From Echria macrotheca (Eukaryota; Ascomycota; Sordariomycetes; Sordariales; Schizotheciaceae): 64,000 bases of DNA. The stretch covers positions 558,001-622,000 of the forward strand of contig MU839828.1 in the NCBI GenBank assembly GCA_030411725.1, read 5' to 3'. The translations under genes were made by a program, and so were the position numbers. Shown here one piece after another: positions 1-11,206 of the stretch (its first letter is position 1; each line of letters starts with the position of its first letter). The notes under the pieces were generated by a model. It saw only the letters and a program-made list of their open reading frames with translations, had not been told where the DNA came from and ran no database searches.

Positions 1-76
1 TGGCGAAGGTGCCGAAGCCGACGGCGGGGATTTCGACCCCGTTGTTGAGCGTGTATTTCCGGGACGAGAGGCTCAT
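1..76 (-). CDS. Aldo-keto reductase, N-terminal fragment (cut by window edge)
   Basis: Only the first 25 codons are present, read leftward from the ATG at 76. The peptide contains the pattern N-N-G-V-E-I-P-A-V-G-F-G-T, the usual first beta-hairpin and strand of aldo-keto reductases, which act as cytosolic NAD(P)H-dependent carbonyl reductases. The catalytic Asp/Tyr/Lys/His lie beyond the window and cannot be checked. The gene is divergent from the HAD phosphatase at 1368, with about 1.3 kb between the two starts. Substrate is unknown. The family call rests on this short but characteristic N-terminus. Confidence 0.7.
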   Translation of the reverse strand, partial: MSLSSRKYTLNNGVEIPAVGFGTFA

Positions 77-1367
77 TTTTTTTATGGTCTGTCTTTTTGT
101 CTTGGGTGTGGAGGGTTTGCTGACCAGACAGCCCGACAAGGAAGAAGAATTGTGGGAATAAGATGGAAAAGAAATGCCGCAGCTTCAGGGTTCTTTTTGC
201 TTTGTTGGAGATGTTTCGAACCTCTCCCGGCGCAACTTAAATCGTTCGGTTTCAAGGCGCAGGAACCATAAAAGACCCGCCACGTGTATCGCCCCCGCTG
301 TTCTGCTTGTTTTTTACTCTGTCTCTCAAGTTTTTGGTTTCGCCGCAGCGTTGTATTTCTCAGGGTCCGATGGCCCCCTATGGCCGCAGATGGGTCTCGT
401 GGGTCGTTCAGGGGTCCACGAAGAATGGCACTGCAGAATAGGGAGCTGCAGGGGGAAGCTACACCAATGCAGGCCAAGCATGTTCCACGTCGATGACGTA
501 CCGACTCCCCACGTGGTGGAGTGGTGGTGACAGGATATGCCGCTGAACAGTGACACAGCCCTGACGGGCACCGGCATTTGTGTGGCATCCCTTTTGCCTC
601 TTTGTCAAAGGTTAATCGGACGGCACGGCATGGGACACGGCACCGCGGCAATCTCAGCTCGCATGACACGGGTCGAACGGAGACGACCGACGCGAGCCGG
701 ACCCGATTTTCTGGGTTTTTGTGAATAAAGATGAAACGATTCGACCAGACCCGAGTTTCCGGAGGCCGCGAGACCCTGGGAACATCTCTGACTCGCCACC
801 ACCCGCACCACAAAAGCTATGACGCCAGAAACACGCATCTCGGTGAGGGCTGAGATGAACAAAAGGTGTACATCAGTGGTAGGGCTGGTGGCACAAACCC
901 AACACGCCGTAGAACTGACTTCCTCTCGCCCGCCGACCCGTTTTCCGTATCCACTGCCTCAGCCCGGCCGCAGCGTCATCCCAACTCACCGCCGCCACAG
1001 TGGAAAGCAGACCCTGATTTTGCCTCGCCTGGTTTGCCTCTTGGCGGTCGACCCATACCGACGGCGGGGCCGTTTTGTCTTCTTCTCGCAGGGTAAACTC
1101 GGGAACTTCGACGCTGTCCTCCGTCATTGCGGGCACCCGAGGATAGCGATCGACACGATGGGGCAGTGGAGGATGGAGACGCCGTGCCGGTTCTGCGGAC
1201 ACGGCGCAGACCGAACCACGAAGACCGAGTCCACCGGGGATGCGTATAAAAAGTCGCCGGAATCGACGGATGCCAGTGTCAGGGTCGTCATCATCACGTC
1301 CTGCTGGCAGTCTCAACATCCTGTTTCCAGTTGAACATTTCCCAGGTGGAAATTCACAAACACCAAA
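77..1367. other. Divergent intergenic region
   Basis: About 1.3 kb between the AKR and HAD starts. Open frames here (for example on the minus strand at 82-813) are Arg/Pro-rich, lack recognisable motifs and overlap one another, so I treat the stretch as promoter and 5' leader sequence. A TATA-like site serving the rightward gene is listed separately. Confidence 0.5.
1245..1252 (+). promoter_or_regulatory. TATA box of the CECR5-like gene
   Basis: TATAAAAA lies 123 bases before the ATG at 1368, a normal spacing for a fungal TATA box plus short leader. Confidence 0.45.
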
Positions 1368-2930
1368 ATGTCCGGCCGCTCCTTTGCAGATGCCAGCCAC
1401 GGCGCTGCGCAGCAAGCCCTCTCAACACCGCCAGACTCGCCCACCCACAGCCATGCGCCCAAGATGAGCTTCGGCGTGCCCAGCCACAGAAAGAATGACA
1501 GCTACGGCAGCATCAACAACATCCTCGAGCATGGCATCGCCATCCCATCGTCCCCGACCAGCCCCCACGGGACCGCCATCGAGGTGCCGGCAACTCGGTC
1601 TCCGGAAGCCCACGCCAATCAATACATGAACGCGCTCTCCGCATCACCATCCACCAGAGAACGCCGCCTCTCGCGCAACTCCTTCGGCGCCTCCCTGCCC
1701 ATCCCACGCTCCAAACGACAGTCCCGACTCAGCAGCGTCACCTACGCTGACGTCCAAGATGCTCTCTCCTCCGACAAATCCCGCCCGGGCATGCCGCCCG
1801 TCCAACCGACGCGCGAGATCCTCGCGTCGCGCGTGCAGGACGTATTCTCCGAGAAAGTCGCCGCCGCAAAGAACATGGCCTTCGTCTTCGACATCGACGG
1901 CGTCCTGGTGCACGGCGACCGGCTGATCCCCGAGGGCCAGAGGGTGCTCGACATGCTCAACGGGAACAACCAGCTCGGCATCAAGATCCCGCACATCTTT
2001 CTGACCAACGGCTCCGGGAAGCCCGAGGCCGCGCGGACGCAGCAGCTCGCGCGCATCCTCAAAAATCCCGTGTCGACGGAGCAGTTCATCCAGTCGCACA
2101 CGCCGATGCGCGCGCTGGCCGAGTATTACAAGACGGTCCTGGTAGTCGGCGGCGAGGGGTACCGGTGTCGCGAGGTGGCCGAGGAGTACGGGTTCCAGGA
2201 CATCGTGGTGCCGAACGACATCGTCGCGTGGGACCCGTCGATCGCGCCGTACCGCGTTTTCACCGAGGAAGAGAAAGCGTCGTCGCGGCCGCGCGATTTC
2301 ACCCAGGTCGAGATCGAGGCCATCATGGTGTTCTCCGACTCGCGGGACTACGCGACCGACATGCAGATCATCATGGACCTGCTGCGCAGCCGGCGCGGGC
2401 GGCTGGGGACCGTGGCGGACGACCCCGTCTCGGAGCGGATCCCGATCTACTTCTCGCAGGGCGATATGCTCTGCCCCACGGAGCATCCGATCCCGCGCAT
2501 GAGCCAGGGCGCGTTCCGGATTGGGCTCGAGGCGATGTACAAGGCGCTCACGGGGGTGGATCTGGAGCGGGTGGTCTACGGGAAGCCCGAGCTGGCGACG
2601 TACAAGTATGCCGACGAGGTGCTCGCGTCGTGGATGGACGCGCTGCATGGCGAGGAGCGCATCCCGCAGAATGTGTACATGGTCGGGGACAATCCGGCGT
2701 CGGATATCGTGGGCGGGAATATGTACGGGTGGAATACGTGTCTGGTGCGCACCGGGGTGTTTCAGGGGGGCGAGAATGACGAGGAGAATCCGGCCAACTT
2801 TGGCGTGTTTGCGAATGTGTGGGAGGCGGTTACGACGGCGTGCAAAAAGCAGCTGGGCGAGGATTTCCTGTTTGAGTGGGATGATCGGGTGAATCCGGTG
2901 TTGCATGGGAGGGCGTCTGCTATTGAGTGA
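1368..2930 (+). CDS. CECR5-type HAD-superfamily hydrolase (class IIA)
   Basis: A 520-residue single-exon protein of the cat-eye-syndrome-critical-region-5 / yeast YKR070W family, predicted Mg2+-dependent phosphatases often assigned to mitochondria. All four HAD motifs are visible: DxD (FDIDGV, D175 and D177), the motif II Thr in LTNGSG (T213), the motif III Lys in YGKPE (K406), and GDNPASD (D441, D446). The first ~165 residues are Ser/Pro/His-rich without a clear domain and may include a targeting or disordered region. The start has a good context (ACCAAAATG) and follows a TATA box. Substrate of this family is unsettled. A 473-codon open frame on the other strand is its shadow. Confidence 0.9.
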   Translation: MSGRSFADASHGAAQQALSTPPDSPTHSHAPKMSFGVPSHRKNDSYGSINNILEHGIAIPSSPTSPHGTAIEVPATRSPEAHANQYMNALSASPSTRERRLSRNSFGASLPIPRSKRQSRLSSVTYADVQDALSSDKSRPGMPPVQPTREILASRVQDVFSEKVAAAKNMAFVFDIDGVLVHGDRLIPEGQRVLDMLNGNNQLGIKIPHIFLTNGSGKPEAARTQQLARILKNPVSTEQFIQSHTPMRALAEYYKTVLVVGGEGYRCREVAEEYGFQDIVVPNDIVAWDPSIAPYRVFTEEEKASSRPRDFTQVEIEAIMVFSDSRDYATDMQIIMDLLRSRRGRLGTVADDPVSERIPIYFSQGDMLCPTEHPIPRMSQGAFRIGLEAMYKALTGVDLERVVYGKPELATYKYADEVLASWMDALHGEERIPQNVYMVGDNPASDIVGGNMYGWNTCLVRTGVFQGGENDEENPANFGVFANVWEAVTTACKKQLGEDFLFEWDDRVNPVLHGRASAIE

Positions 2931-3746
2931 TTTGCGGTGTTCTTTTCCTTGGTGTCTCTTTCTTTTTATCTTGGACATAGATATACCAGAGCGATGCGCG
3001 TTGCTGCGATCGCAACTTTCACTTGTACTTTTTAGAACAACTACTCCATACCTGATTGCAGTCATTTGAGACTTATGTTTCCAGAATTTAAGGGGTTAAA
3101 ACTCATCTTAATTCCGCCCCTGTCAGGTCAGTTTTTCATTGAGGAAAAACCCCTAATTTACAGTGAGTTCTTCCATCTTCCAAAGCGTTGTTTCTGCAAA
3201 GGTCCAGAACCGGATCCATTCCAACATATCTATGGTATCTTGTTGAAGCCCTCGACCGAGCCTCTTGAATGCTGCAGACACAACGACACTATTTTATTTT
3301 GCTTCCAACCGGTTGGAGGCTTGACGGGGTTGCCCCTTTTCTGCCCCTTTACGTGGATTCTCCCCCTTACTCCGTATTGTTGGCCTTTTCTTTTCTCATT
3401 TCTTTTCTTTTCGCCTTCCTCTTCCTGTAAGTTCCACTTACATGCATGTCATTGTGCGTTTGTCTCTGGCACCCTTCATAAACGACAGATAAATGTTCAG
3501 TCTCAATTACACCCTGAGCGGCAGCTGGTGCCAACTGCCGAATGTCCCGATTACCCCTGAAGCTTAACACAAGCAATAACAAACGCCACCGGAACCTTCC
3601 GAATACGACCTTCCGAAACTCCCCGTCCCGTGCCGCACGACGCGGAACTCAACGTCAGTCAGCCGTGCCGTAGTTTTTGCATCCAGATATCCGTTTACCG
3701 GAATCTTCTTCACACTCAACGACCCTCTCCCCCCAAGGAAGCCAAG
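2931..3746. other. Intergenic region
   Basis: About 0.8 kb between the HAD gene and the NIPA-like gene. It is pyrimidine-rich before the next start (CTCTCCCCCCAAGG), as is common in fungal promoters. No gene or repeat was seen. Confidence 0.4.
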
Positions 3747-4890
3747 ATGTCAGACACCCGCCCCATAGGCGTCCTCCTCGCCCTCTGCTCCTCCCTCGCC
3801 ATCGGCTCTTCCTACGTCGCCATCAAACTCGGCCTCCAAGACGCCGCCGCCCGCCACGGCTTCCGCGGCTCCGGCCACGAGTACCTGCGCAGCCCGACCT
3901 GGTGGACGGGCATGTGTCTGCACGGCCTCGGCGAGCTCTTCAACTTTGCCGCCTACACCTTTGCACCCGCCGTGCTGGTGACCCCGCTCGGCGCGCTGAG
4001 CGTGCTGACCGGGACGGTGCTGGGCGCGTACTTCCTCGGCGAGAAACTCAATGTCGCCGGCAAGCTGGGGTGCGCGCTGTGTCTGGTCGGGTCGGTGCTG
4101 ATTGTTGCGAATGCGCCGGCCGATCGCGAGGTCGCGTCGGTCGATGAGATGCTGAGTCTCGCTGCGCGTCCGGGGTTCTTGTTGTTTTGTCTGGGCACCG
4201 TGGTGTATTGTCTCGCCATGATTTATCTGGTCTGTCCGCGGTTCGGCGGCGCGAATCCGATTTATTATCTGAGCGTGTGTGCGGGGACCGGCGCAGTCTC
4301 GGTGATGGCGCTGAAGGCGTTCGGCATCGCCATCAAGTTGACTTTGGCCGGGTCGAACCAGTTCGTGCACGTGTCGACGTACCTGTTTGCGCTGGTTGCC
4401 GGGGGCTGTATCGTTGTGCAGATGAACTACTTCAACAAGGCGTTGAGTGCGTTTCCGCAATCCATGTAAGTTTCTCCCCCATTCCATACCGGTGTTTTTC
4501 TGTGATGGAATTAATGTCTGGGTCAGTGTCAGCCCGATCTACTACGTTACCTTCACCAGCGCCGTCCTCGCTGCGTCGTTCATCCTCTTCCAGGGTTTGA
4601 ACATGACCGACGAGGTCAAATCCATGTCACTGCTCTGTGGCTTTCTGACCATTTTCACCGGCGTCTACCTGCTCAACTTCAACGGCAGCGATCTGGGTTC
4701 TGGCGGTGCATCGTCGGAATACGAACTCGCCGGTGGACCAGCTTCGCTGCGCTCGACTAGCTTGCAGAATACTCAGTCGACACGTTCGAGTAGTGATGTC
4801 ATGTCCGCAAGAAGCGGCAGCGGGTCGCTAGACCACGGGGCGGGGAGGAGACATGTCCCTGATGTTCGGCAATCAGTGGAAGTCTATTGA
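3747..4890 (+). CDS. NIPA-like magnesium transporter (DUF803)
   Basis: Two exons, 3747-4465 and 4527-4890, give 360 residues. The 61-nt intron has a GTAAGT donor and a GGTCAG acceptor; joining it gives FPQS-I-VSPIYYVTF, the conserved segment of the family. The protein has about nine hydrophobic segments, starting with an SxxxIGSSYVAIKLGL segment and passing through AVLVTPLGALSVLTG and LGEKLN, all typical of NIPA magnesium transporters (drug/metabolite-transporter-like fold). The last ~80 residues are a Ser/Gly-rich hydrophilic tail. The start follows a polypyrimidine tract and GCCAAGATG. Metal specificity is inferred from family only. Confidence 0.88.
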
Positions 4891-5019
4891 GCGGCGGGAA
4901 CCTATTTTTTACCATCGAGACTGAGAAGCTGGCGACCTACAAGCATGTTAGGCCAGGCCCCTGGCTGAAACTCTTCATGACTCATACCTATCAACCCCAG
5001 AGATCCAAAACCCGGTGCC

Positions 5020-7284
5020 CTAGACGATCCGTATGGTCAGCGTCTCCCCCCTTTCGGTAAAGAATTCTGTGTAATTATCACGCCCATGGTTTAGCTGGGA
5101 CCAAAAGCCAATGCGCCGGAAGAGTGTCAAGTTGGGGGTCCTGAAAGGTCGAAGAATCAAACCATCATGGACGGTGGAATATGTCTGACCATCGGGTCCA
5201 TCGTCATGGCAGGTGCCAACGAAAAGACAGAAGAGAAATCCGCAGGTAGTGCTGTTCGGCCCGTGAACTTCGGCCTTATCAGATTCGTCGTCAAACTTAA
5301 GGGATAGATTGGCGAAAGAGTTCTTCGGAGCTTGGGCTGCAAGTGGAGGAAGCCAATGCGGCCAGGGTCTCGGTTCGTCATGGACGGAGATGGCGCACAG
5401 AATTCCGGAAACGACAATCAGACCGCCTGACACCGCGCCGTATATCGAGTTTTGGTTTCCTTGGACCGAGGCGCTGATGATTGAGAATCGGTGGTCACAT
5501 CTGTGGACATTCCCCACATGTTTAGAAATACAAGGGTACCAACGGAATGTTAGCCAACTGCCCCGTAATGATGCCCAAGACCAAGAGGGAGGTCCGTGTG
5601 GGAGTCGAAGCCGGGTCCCCGGAGATTTCAAGTACCAAAGGAGATCTATCGCTAGTGTATCTCGCCAGAGGCCTGCCAAGTACATGTGATCGGCGTGTTC
5701 TGGCAGGTGCTGAGCAAATCTTGCGGCCAGTCCTGCTAGCGCCGGGAGTCTGTCAGCCTCATAGGTGAGAGACAGTTTGTAATATCGCTCGACAATCATC
5801 CGCCAGATACTGTGCGGCTCCAGCGGGTCTTTGCGAGATAGGGACGAGAGGTTGGTGATGAAGTGCTTGAAAATCCTAAGATGCGTTACCATATCGAGAT
5901 AACCGCATTCACAGAAACCTTTCTCGGCGCACTCCCACACCATTTCGTTGGCATGAAAATGAACGGTGCGAGGCGAGAGCATCTTCTCCTGATACACCCA
6001 AGCCCTTTGGCAGAGTGGAGCCACCGCTTGTGACGCCTCAGAAAAGCGCTTATCTGTAATTTGGTGTGAAAGTCTGAACGGCTTTCGTACCTTTAGGGAA
6101 CTTGGATAGCGCGGGCCGTCTGCTGAGACACCAGGCACGACAGGGAATGACTGCACTTGGTGTTTCAATGGCCAGCCCGGGCGGTCTTCAATTTTATCGT
6201 GTAAGTTCCACCTGGCGTCCAGAAAGCTTTCGTGTCCACTGGATGACCGGGTGGCAGATATGTTGAGATACGACCCGGAATATATGTCGGCCATCACGGC
6301 TGATTGTTGCTCCCAGTCCTGTACGCTATCTTGGATGATACAGAGAGCATCGATCCATAGGTAGCGAATTCCGAGGGCGCGAGTAATTTGAACCGCATCC
6401 TGAAACACATGTGTCAATTCATTTTGGTTTATTCCTCGCATCCGGTCGCCGAGATTCGCGTGGTTCGTTATGCATGGGCGGTCTGTTCTCCAGCAATGGC
6501 TGAGTGCCACATATGGCGCTGCCTTGTCCTGGCCGTCGACAAGAACAATTTGATCGCATGAAAGGTCGAGAACCCGTCTTGGCAATCGAGCTGACTCCGT
6601 CCTACAGGCCACATGTGTAGCCTGGCACTTTGCTATCCACCCTTCAATCTTTTTAGCGTACTCCCGGGCCGTCAGACGAGCCTCGACCTCGTGTCCGAGT
6701 CGAAGTCGTGGGTATCGGGACGCTGTATCGTGCTCGGTTTCGTCGGTATAATATATCTCGACCTCGACCATATTTGAGTTTTCGTATCTCCCAGAGACGT
6801 GCCGCCTGGATGAACGGCGGCCAGGGCCCGGGTTCCAGTGTACCACCAGTTTGAGAGTTCCCTCTCCCCTTGCCCCGGGACCCGGATAGCTCATTTCTGC
6901 CAGAAAGATCGCATAGTCGGAATTTCTCTCGTATTCAGGCCAGCAATTCGAGAGCAGGGTCTCTGTCGCATCTCGAATCAGGGCACATACGTGGCATCCT
7001 TGGGGCCCCTGCGCCGATGATCGGATGGCATGGGCATCAACCCACACTCCCCAACCAATGACATCCCACCCCGGTATATATGTAGACTTCTGCTTTCGGC
7101 GATTTGGCTGTTTCATATCAAGACAGACGGGACAGCGTGCCACGACCGACTCTTCTTCATCAGATGAATCGAAGTGATCTTCCTCATCAAACTCAGATGA
7201 ATCCCGGGCTCCTTCATCAGATGACTCGAAAACCTCTTCTCCATCGTCTGTCGAGATAACTTGGGGGCCGGTGTGATCGCTCAT
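5020..7284 (-). CDS. HET-domain protein 1
   Basis: A single-exon protein of 754 residues with the heterokaryon-incompatibility (HET, PF06985) signature in the ALSHCW / LWIDALCIIQD form, followed by W-x-x-Q-S-A-V-M-A-D-I-Y. HET domains mediate non-self recognition and programmed cell death after hyphal fusion, although most family members are uncharacterised. The N-terminus is very acidic, with repeated SSD/SSDE blocks (residues ~15-47), then a C-P-V-C-L pair and a C-H-V-C pair that could bind a metal. A late WVYQEKMLSPR motif is typical of this subfamily. No known partner domain (NACHT, ankyrin, WD40) is fused. Confidence 0.88.
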   Translation of the reverse strand: MSDHTGPQVISTDDGEEVFESSDEGARDSSEFDEEDHFDSSDEEESVVARCPVCLDMKQPNRRKQKSTYIPGWDVIGWGVWVDAHAIRSSAQGPQGCHVCALIRDATETLLSNCWPEYERNSDYAIFLAEMSYPGPGARGEGTLKLVVHWNPGPGRRSSRRHVSGRYENSNMVEVEIYYTDETEHDTASRYPRLRLGHEVEARLTAREYAKKIEGWIAKCQATHVACRTESARLPRRVLDLSCDQIVLVDGQDKAAPYVALSHCWRTDRPCITNHANLGDRMRGINQNELTHVFQDAVQITRALGIRYLWIDALCIIQDSVQDWEQQSAVMADIYSGSYLNISATRSSSGHESFLDARWNLHDKIEDRPGWPLKHQVQSFPVVPGVSADGPRYPSSLKVRKPFRLSHQITDKRFSEASQAVAPLCQRAWVYQEKMLSPRTVHFHANEMVWECAEKGFCECGYLDMVTHLRIFKHFITNLSSLSRKDPLEPHSIWRMIVERYYKLSLTYEADRLPALAGLAARFAQHLPEHADHMYLAGLWRDTLAIDLLWYLKSPGTRLRLPHGPPSWSWASLRGSWLTFRWYPCISKHVGNVHRCDHRFSIISASVQGNQNSIYGAVSGGLIVVSGILCAISVHDEPRPWPHWLPPLAAQAPKNSFANLSLKFDDESDKAEVHGPNSTTCGFLFCLFVGTCHDDGPDGQTYSTVHDGLILRPFRTPNLTLFRRIGFWSQLNHGRDNYTEFFTERGETLTIRIV

Positions 7285-8730
7285 GATGGTCCGCCACGAA
7301 GACGCCGGTAATCAAGATTGCTTTTCCTGACATCTGAAGGGTGGAAGTCAGTCAAGGATTGTCACCTCGTCTTTGACCCAGTTTCCTCTTGAACTTGCCT
7401 GCGGACCAAGTGCCATTCGTTTGCTCACGTCTTGCGTTTCCGCTTCAATCTCGAATATTCCACGGAATAATCGTCCGGTCCTCTTGACTGAAGTCTAGAA
7501 GCCTGCAGCATAGCGCGTCGTCATTCCGGCCTGACGATCGAATTTCAGCCAACACAATGCACGAGTGATCGAGAAATCTGGGGCTGTCGGGCGATGAGTT
7601 GTGTGTCGGGCATCCTGAGGAAAACAGAAGGTTTGCGGCCCCGATTGTCCACTCGCATTGGGTGGGCAGGGTATTGTAAATGACGGATCTTGAGAATTGA
7701 GGACTTATGAGTCTTGGGGGAGTCCAACCAAGCAGTTATCGGTACGTGCGTATCATGCTTTTTGCCCGATGGGTGCCTGGTTGCACTGCGCCTTCCTCAA
7801 CAAGTCGATCACATCACCAGCATCTTTCATTGGACGGTCAAATCGCTCGAGGATTACAGAGCTTCACAAAGTTTTCGTTGTGCATATTAAATTACGTGTC
7901 GGTCGGGCGTGTAGCCAAGCGTCCGCGGGTTGCTAGAACGACTGGGATCCCAGCCGTATCTCCGTATATTTATCCATCCACGCGGACCCGAACGCGGCAC
8001 AACTCCAGGAATGTCCGGGGAACTAAATCGATGGCTCTATGGACACAAGAGTCGTGAAGTGACTTTGCGACTTCAAGGAACTAGAACATTTTTGATGATG
8101 GGGATGTGCTGTGACAACTACATTTCTGCTTTGTCAGGTAACGTCGACAGCTACTCAGCCATACGTGCAACAAAATAGGGCGTCTAATGTCAAATCTTCC
8201 ATGTTACATTTAGGGCCGATTTCAAGGACATGTCGAAGGAGGAGAAGCCGTGGAACGGAGGATACTGATACGGACGTATTCGAGGACTTGGTTGCACCAC
8301 ACCTTACACTGCTCAACGGACACCTACATCAGCCACCTCTTTGGCTGTTCATATCACACAATAGTCGCCGTATCTACGTTCATTGGCCTCTGCACGTCGG
8401 ATCAATCACACATCTGGTGTGTGATAATTCCAGTTGCCTCGAATGAAGCGTGGCACAGGTTCCTAAGCCGCGGGCTGTCCGTAACTTAACAGAACAGAAT
8501 GACTATGAAGGCTCCCAAGGCTTATAATTCCGTTTCCGAGACCCTTCTTGCAGATTTAAGATCCATAAATACACCTCGGGCTGACGCAATGAATTTCATG
8601 ACCCATGATGTCACATAAACGACATGACCTTTTATCCCGGGCTCGATTCGATCCTGACAGCTCCGAAACTCTCACTCGTCCACTCCAATTTCAAGAGAAA
8701 CACAAAAGATACGCAAATTTGCTTCCTAAG
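7285..8730. other. Intergenic region
   Basis: About 1.45 kb between divergent genes. Several short overlapping open frames occur but none has a coding look or a known motif. An ATAAATAC TATA-like site near 8566 probably serves the small gene at 8731. Confidence 0.4.
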
Positions 8731-9212
8731 ATGGACTTCACCGATGCACAGCAGCGCAACATCGCGCAGTCCGAGATCGACGAGGCAGCCCGGCACTCTG
8801 GCAAGAACATAAAGGGATACCGACCGGGTGTGTTCGTTCCTTGCTGTCAAGTTCACGAACATATATTCCGGTGCTAATTCATCCGACAGAGGACCAATTC
8901 AACGCCATCAACGAGATGCGAACAGAAGAGGTGCGGGACGTCTCGTCCAGAATGTGTCATCGTGAGGAAGAGACTGACGTCGTACCTCAGGCCCAGAAGG
9001 GACAAGCCGAAGCAATCAAGAAAGACCCAACTCTGGCGGTATGATCTTCGTCGGTACGACGCGAGACATTGGGCAAGCGCTAACAGAACGATGAACTACA
9101 GGCCACGTTTCACGGGAACCAGCCGCATCCTGGTGCTAGAATCGACAAGGAACTTCAGGAGGAGGACGAAGCTACCGTGAAGAAGAAGGATGAGCGCAAG
9201 CAAAGGAGCTGA
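8731..9212 (+). CDS. Small conserved-looking hydrophilic protein, three exons
   Basis: Exons 8731-8827, 8890-9038 and 9102-9212 join in frame to a 118-residue, highly charged protein. Donors are GTGTGT and GTATGA; the second intron has a GCTAACA branch site and ends CTACAG. The spliced product reads ...HSGKNIKGYRP-EDQFNAINEMRTEEV... and later AIKKDPTLA-ATFHGNQPHPGARIDKEL.... This composition (Lys/Glu-rich, Gly-Asn-Gln and Pro-Gly turns, no membrane segment) resembles small intrinsically disordered, stress- or conidiation-associated fungal proteins, but I do not recognise a named family. None of the three exons alone would be called as a gene; the clean joins are the main evidence. Confidence 0.68.
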
Positions 9213-9852
9213 ATTGAATGGTAGATACCGCGAAAATCTACCGAAAAGTACATAATTCTCCGCAATGAAGTTGAGGCCATAACGTTGTCCATCTGTTCAG
9301 ACACCGAAGTGGACGCACGTGATTTGGCTGACAGAAGGAATTTGTCGCAAGTGAGGCCGGAAGCGCCCTGGAGCGTTAGCGTATGGCCTGGCTGGCTTGC
9401 TGAATGAAGCGATCTCGTTGACGGCTGGTATCAAAGTCAGCGGAGGCCGGGAAATGAGGTCGCAAGTCGATGTCAAAACATCCGAATCCGGCAAGTATGT
9501 CGTTGCGGTGTCAAGACATTCGCTGTTGCCAAGACACACCAAGCCAAGACCTAACCTAATGGGGCTGACAACGGGGAGATGTGTCACTCCCTCGAAATGA
9601 TTGGCCAAAACGCCCAAAAATCTTCGCGATGCATGCCAAGCTCTCCCTCGCTTAGCTGCATAATCCCTCCCCTAAGATGCACGACAACGCCACAACCGCC
9701 ACCTGTTCCCCCGTTTAATCGCCGACTGGAGGCAATAACATACACACGCCATCAGCTCAAACCATCTCCCTGGTGTATATAACATGAACATGTCCTGACG
9801 GTACCTTCCCTCAACCTCACACCCCTCAACAAAGCCAAACCAAGAATCCACG
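9213..9852. other. Intergenic region upstream of ACR3
   Basis: About 640 bases. The last 80 are CA/CT-rich with a TATA box (listed separately). Nothing else is supported. Confidence 0.4.
9776..9782 (+). promoter_or_regulatory. TATA box of the ACR3-like gene
   Basis: TATATAA sits 77 bases upstream of the ATG at 9853, followed by a CA-rich leader typical of fungal genes. Confidence 0.5.
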
Positions 9853-11206
9853 ATGAACAACCCAGAACCAAAACCCGACATCGCCCCGCCACCAACAGCC
9901 CACAGCTCGCCGCTCACTTTGTCCCTCGACGACGCCGAGAAGCAAAAAGCACAGGAGCCCCGCCACCAGCCGGCGAAAAAGACGTCCGCCTTCAAGTCGC
10001 TGGGATGGCTCGATCGGTTCCTGGCCGTCTGGATTCTGCTGGCCATGGTCCTCGGCGTGCTGCTGGGCAACTTTGTCCCCGGGACGGGGCCGGCGCTGCA
10101 GAAGGGCAAGTTTGCCGAGGTTTCTGTTCCGATTGGTATGTCCTTCCGCTCTTGTGAACTTGTTTGGATGGAGTGGTGGGTTGCTAACGACGTTGGGGAC
10201 TGTACTGTAGCGGTCGGGCTGCTGGTCATGATGTACCCTATTCTGTGTAAAGTGCAGTATGAGACGCTGCATGATGTGTTTTCGCATCGGGGCGTGTGGA
10301 AGCAGGTTGGGTTTAGCGTTTTTGTGAATTGGATCGTTGCTCCGTTCTTCATGGTATGTATCCAGTCCTCGTGTGGACGAACAGTGAACTTCGGGCGTAG
10401 AGGCTGACACACAAAAGCTGGCGCTTGCGTGGGCATTCCTGCCGGACAAGGGCGAGCTCCGCGTGGGCTTGATTCTCGTTGGGTTGGGAAGGTGCATCGC
10501 CATGGTAAGTCATCCGCGCCTCATGATCAATCTGTTGCTGATATCCCAGGTCCTGATCTGGACGAGCCTGGCCGGCGGCGACTCGGAGTACTGCGCCATC
10601 CTGGTCGCCATCAACTCTCTGCTGCAGATCGTCCTCTTCGCGCCCATGGCCATCTTCTTCATCCGCATCATCAGCCACGAGTCGGGCGCGCTCGACGTGT
10701 CGTACTCCGTCGTTGCCACCAGCGTCGCTGTCTTCCTCGGCATCCCGCTCGGCGCCGCAATGGTGACCCGGTTCGGCCTCCGCGCCATCGCCGGACCGGC
10801 GTGGTTCAACAAGGTCTTCCTGAAATATGTAGCGCCGTGGTCACTTATCGGGCTGCTCTACACCATCATCGTCCTGTTTGCTTCCCAGGGTCGCCAGGTC
10901 GTTCACCAAATCGTCTCGGTTGTTCGGGTGGCTGCACCATTGGTGGTGTATTTCTTTGTCATCTTCTTCCTCACGTTGTTGGCGTCCCGGCGGGCTGGGT
11001 TTGGATACAAGCTCAGTGCTACGCAGAGTTTCACTGCGGCTAGCAACAACTTTGAACTCGCTATCGCCGTTGCGGTGGCTACCTACGGACCACAGAGTGA
11101 TCAGGCGTTGGCGGCAACGGTTGGGCCATTGATCGAGGTCCCGGTACTGATCGCGCTGGTTTATGTGGTCAAGTGGATGGGAAACAGATGGGCGTGGCAA
11201 GACTAG
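9853..11206 (+). CDS. acr3: ACR3-family arsenite efflux permease
   Basis: Four exons (9853-10135, 10211-10353, 10418-10504, 10550-11206) join to 389 residues. The protein has about ten transmembrane segments of the bile acid/arsenite/riboflavin transporter superfamily. Family landmarks are present: YPILCKVQYE, the GLGRCIAMV-x-x-W segment with the conserved membrane Cys (C168), and FTAASNNFELAIAVAVA near the C-terminus. ACR3 exports As(III) across the plasma membrane, driven by the proton motive force. The first ~50 residues are a hydrophilic cytosolic tail. No arsenate reductase, arsenic methyltransferase or regulator lies next to it, so it is not in an arsenic gene cluster within this window. 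Its 3' end converges on HET protein 2 with 100 bases between. Confidence 0.92.

Noticed and set aside
1644..3065. 473-codon open frame on the minus strand across the HAD gene
   Set aside because: Antisense shadow: His/Arg-rich composition, no motifs, and the plus strand carries all HAD motifs.
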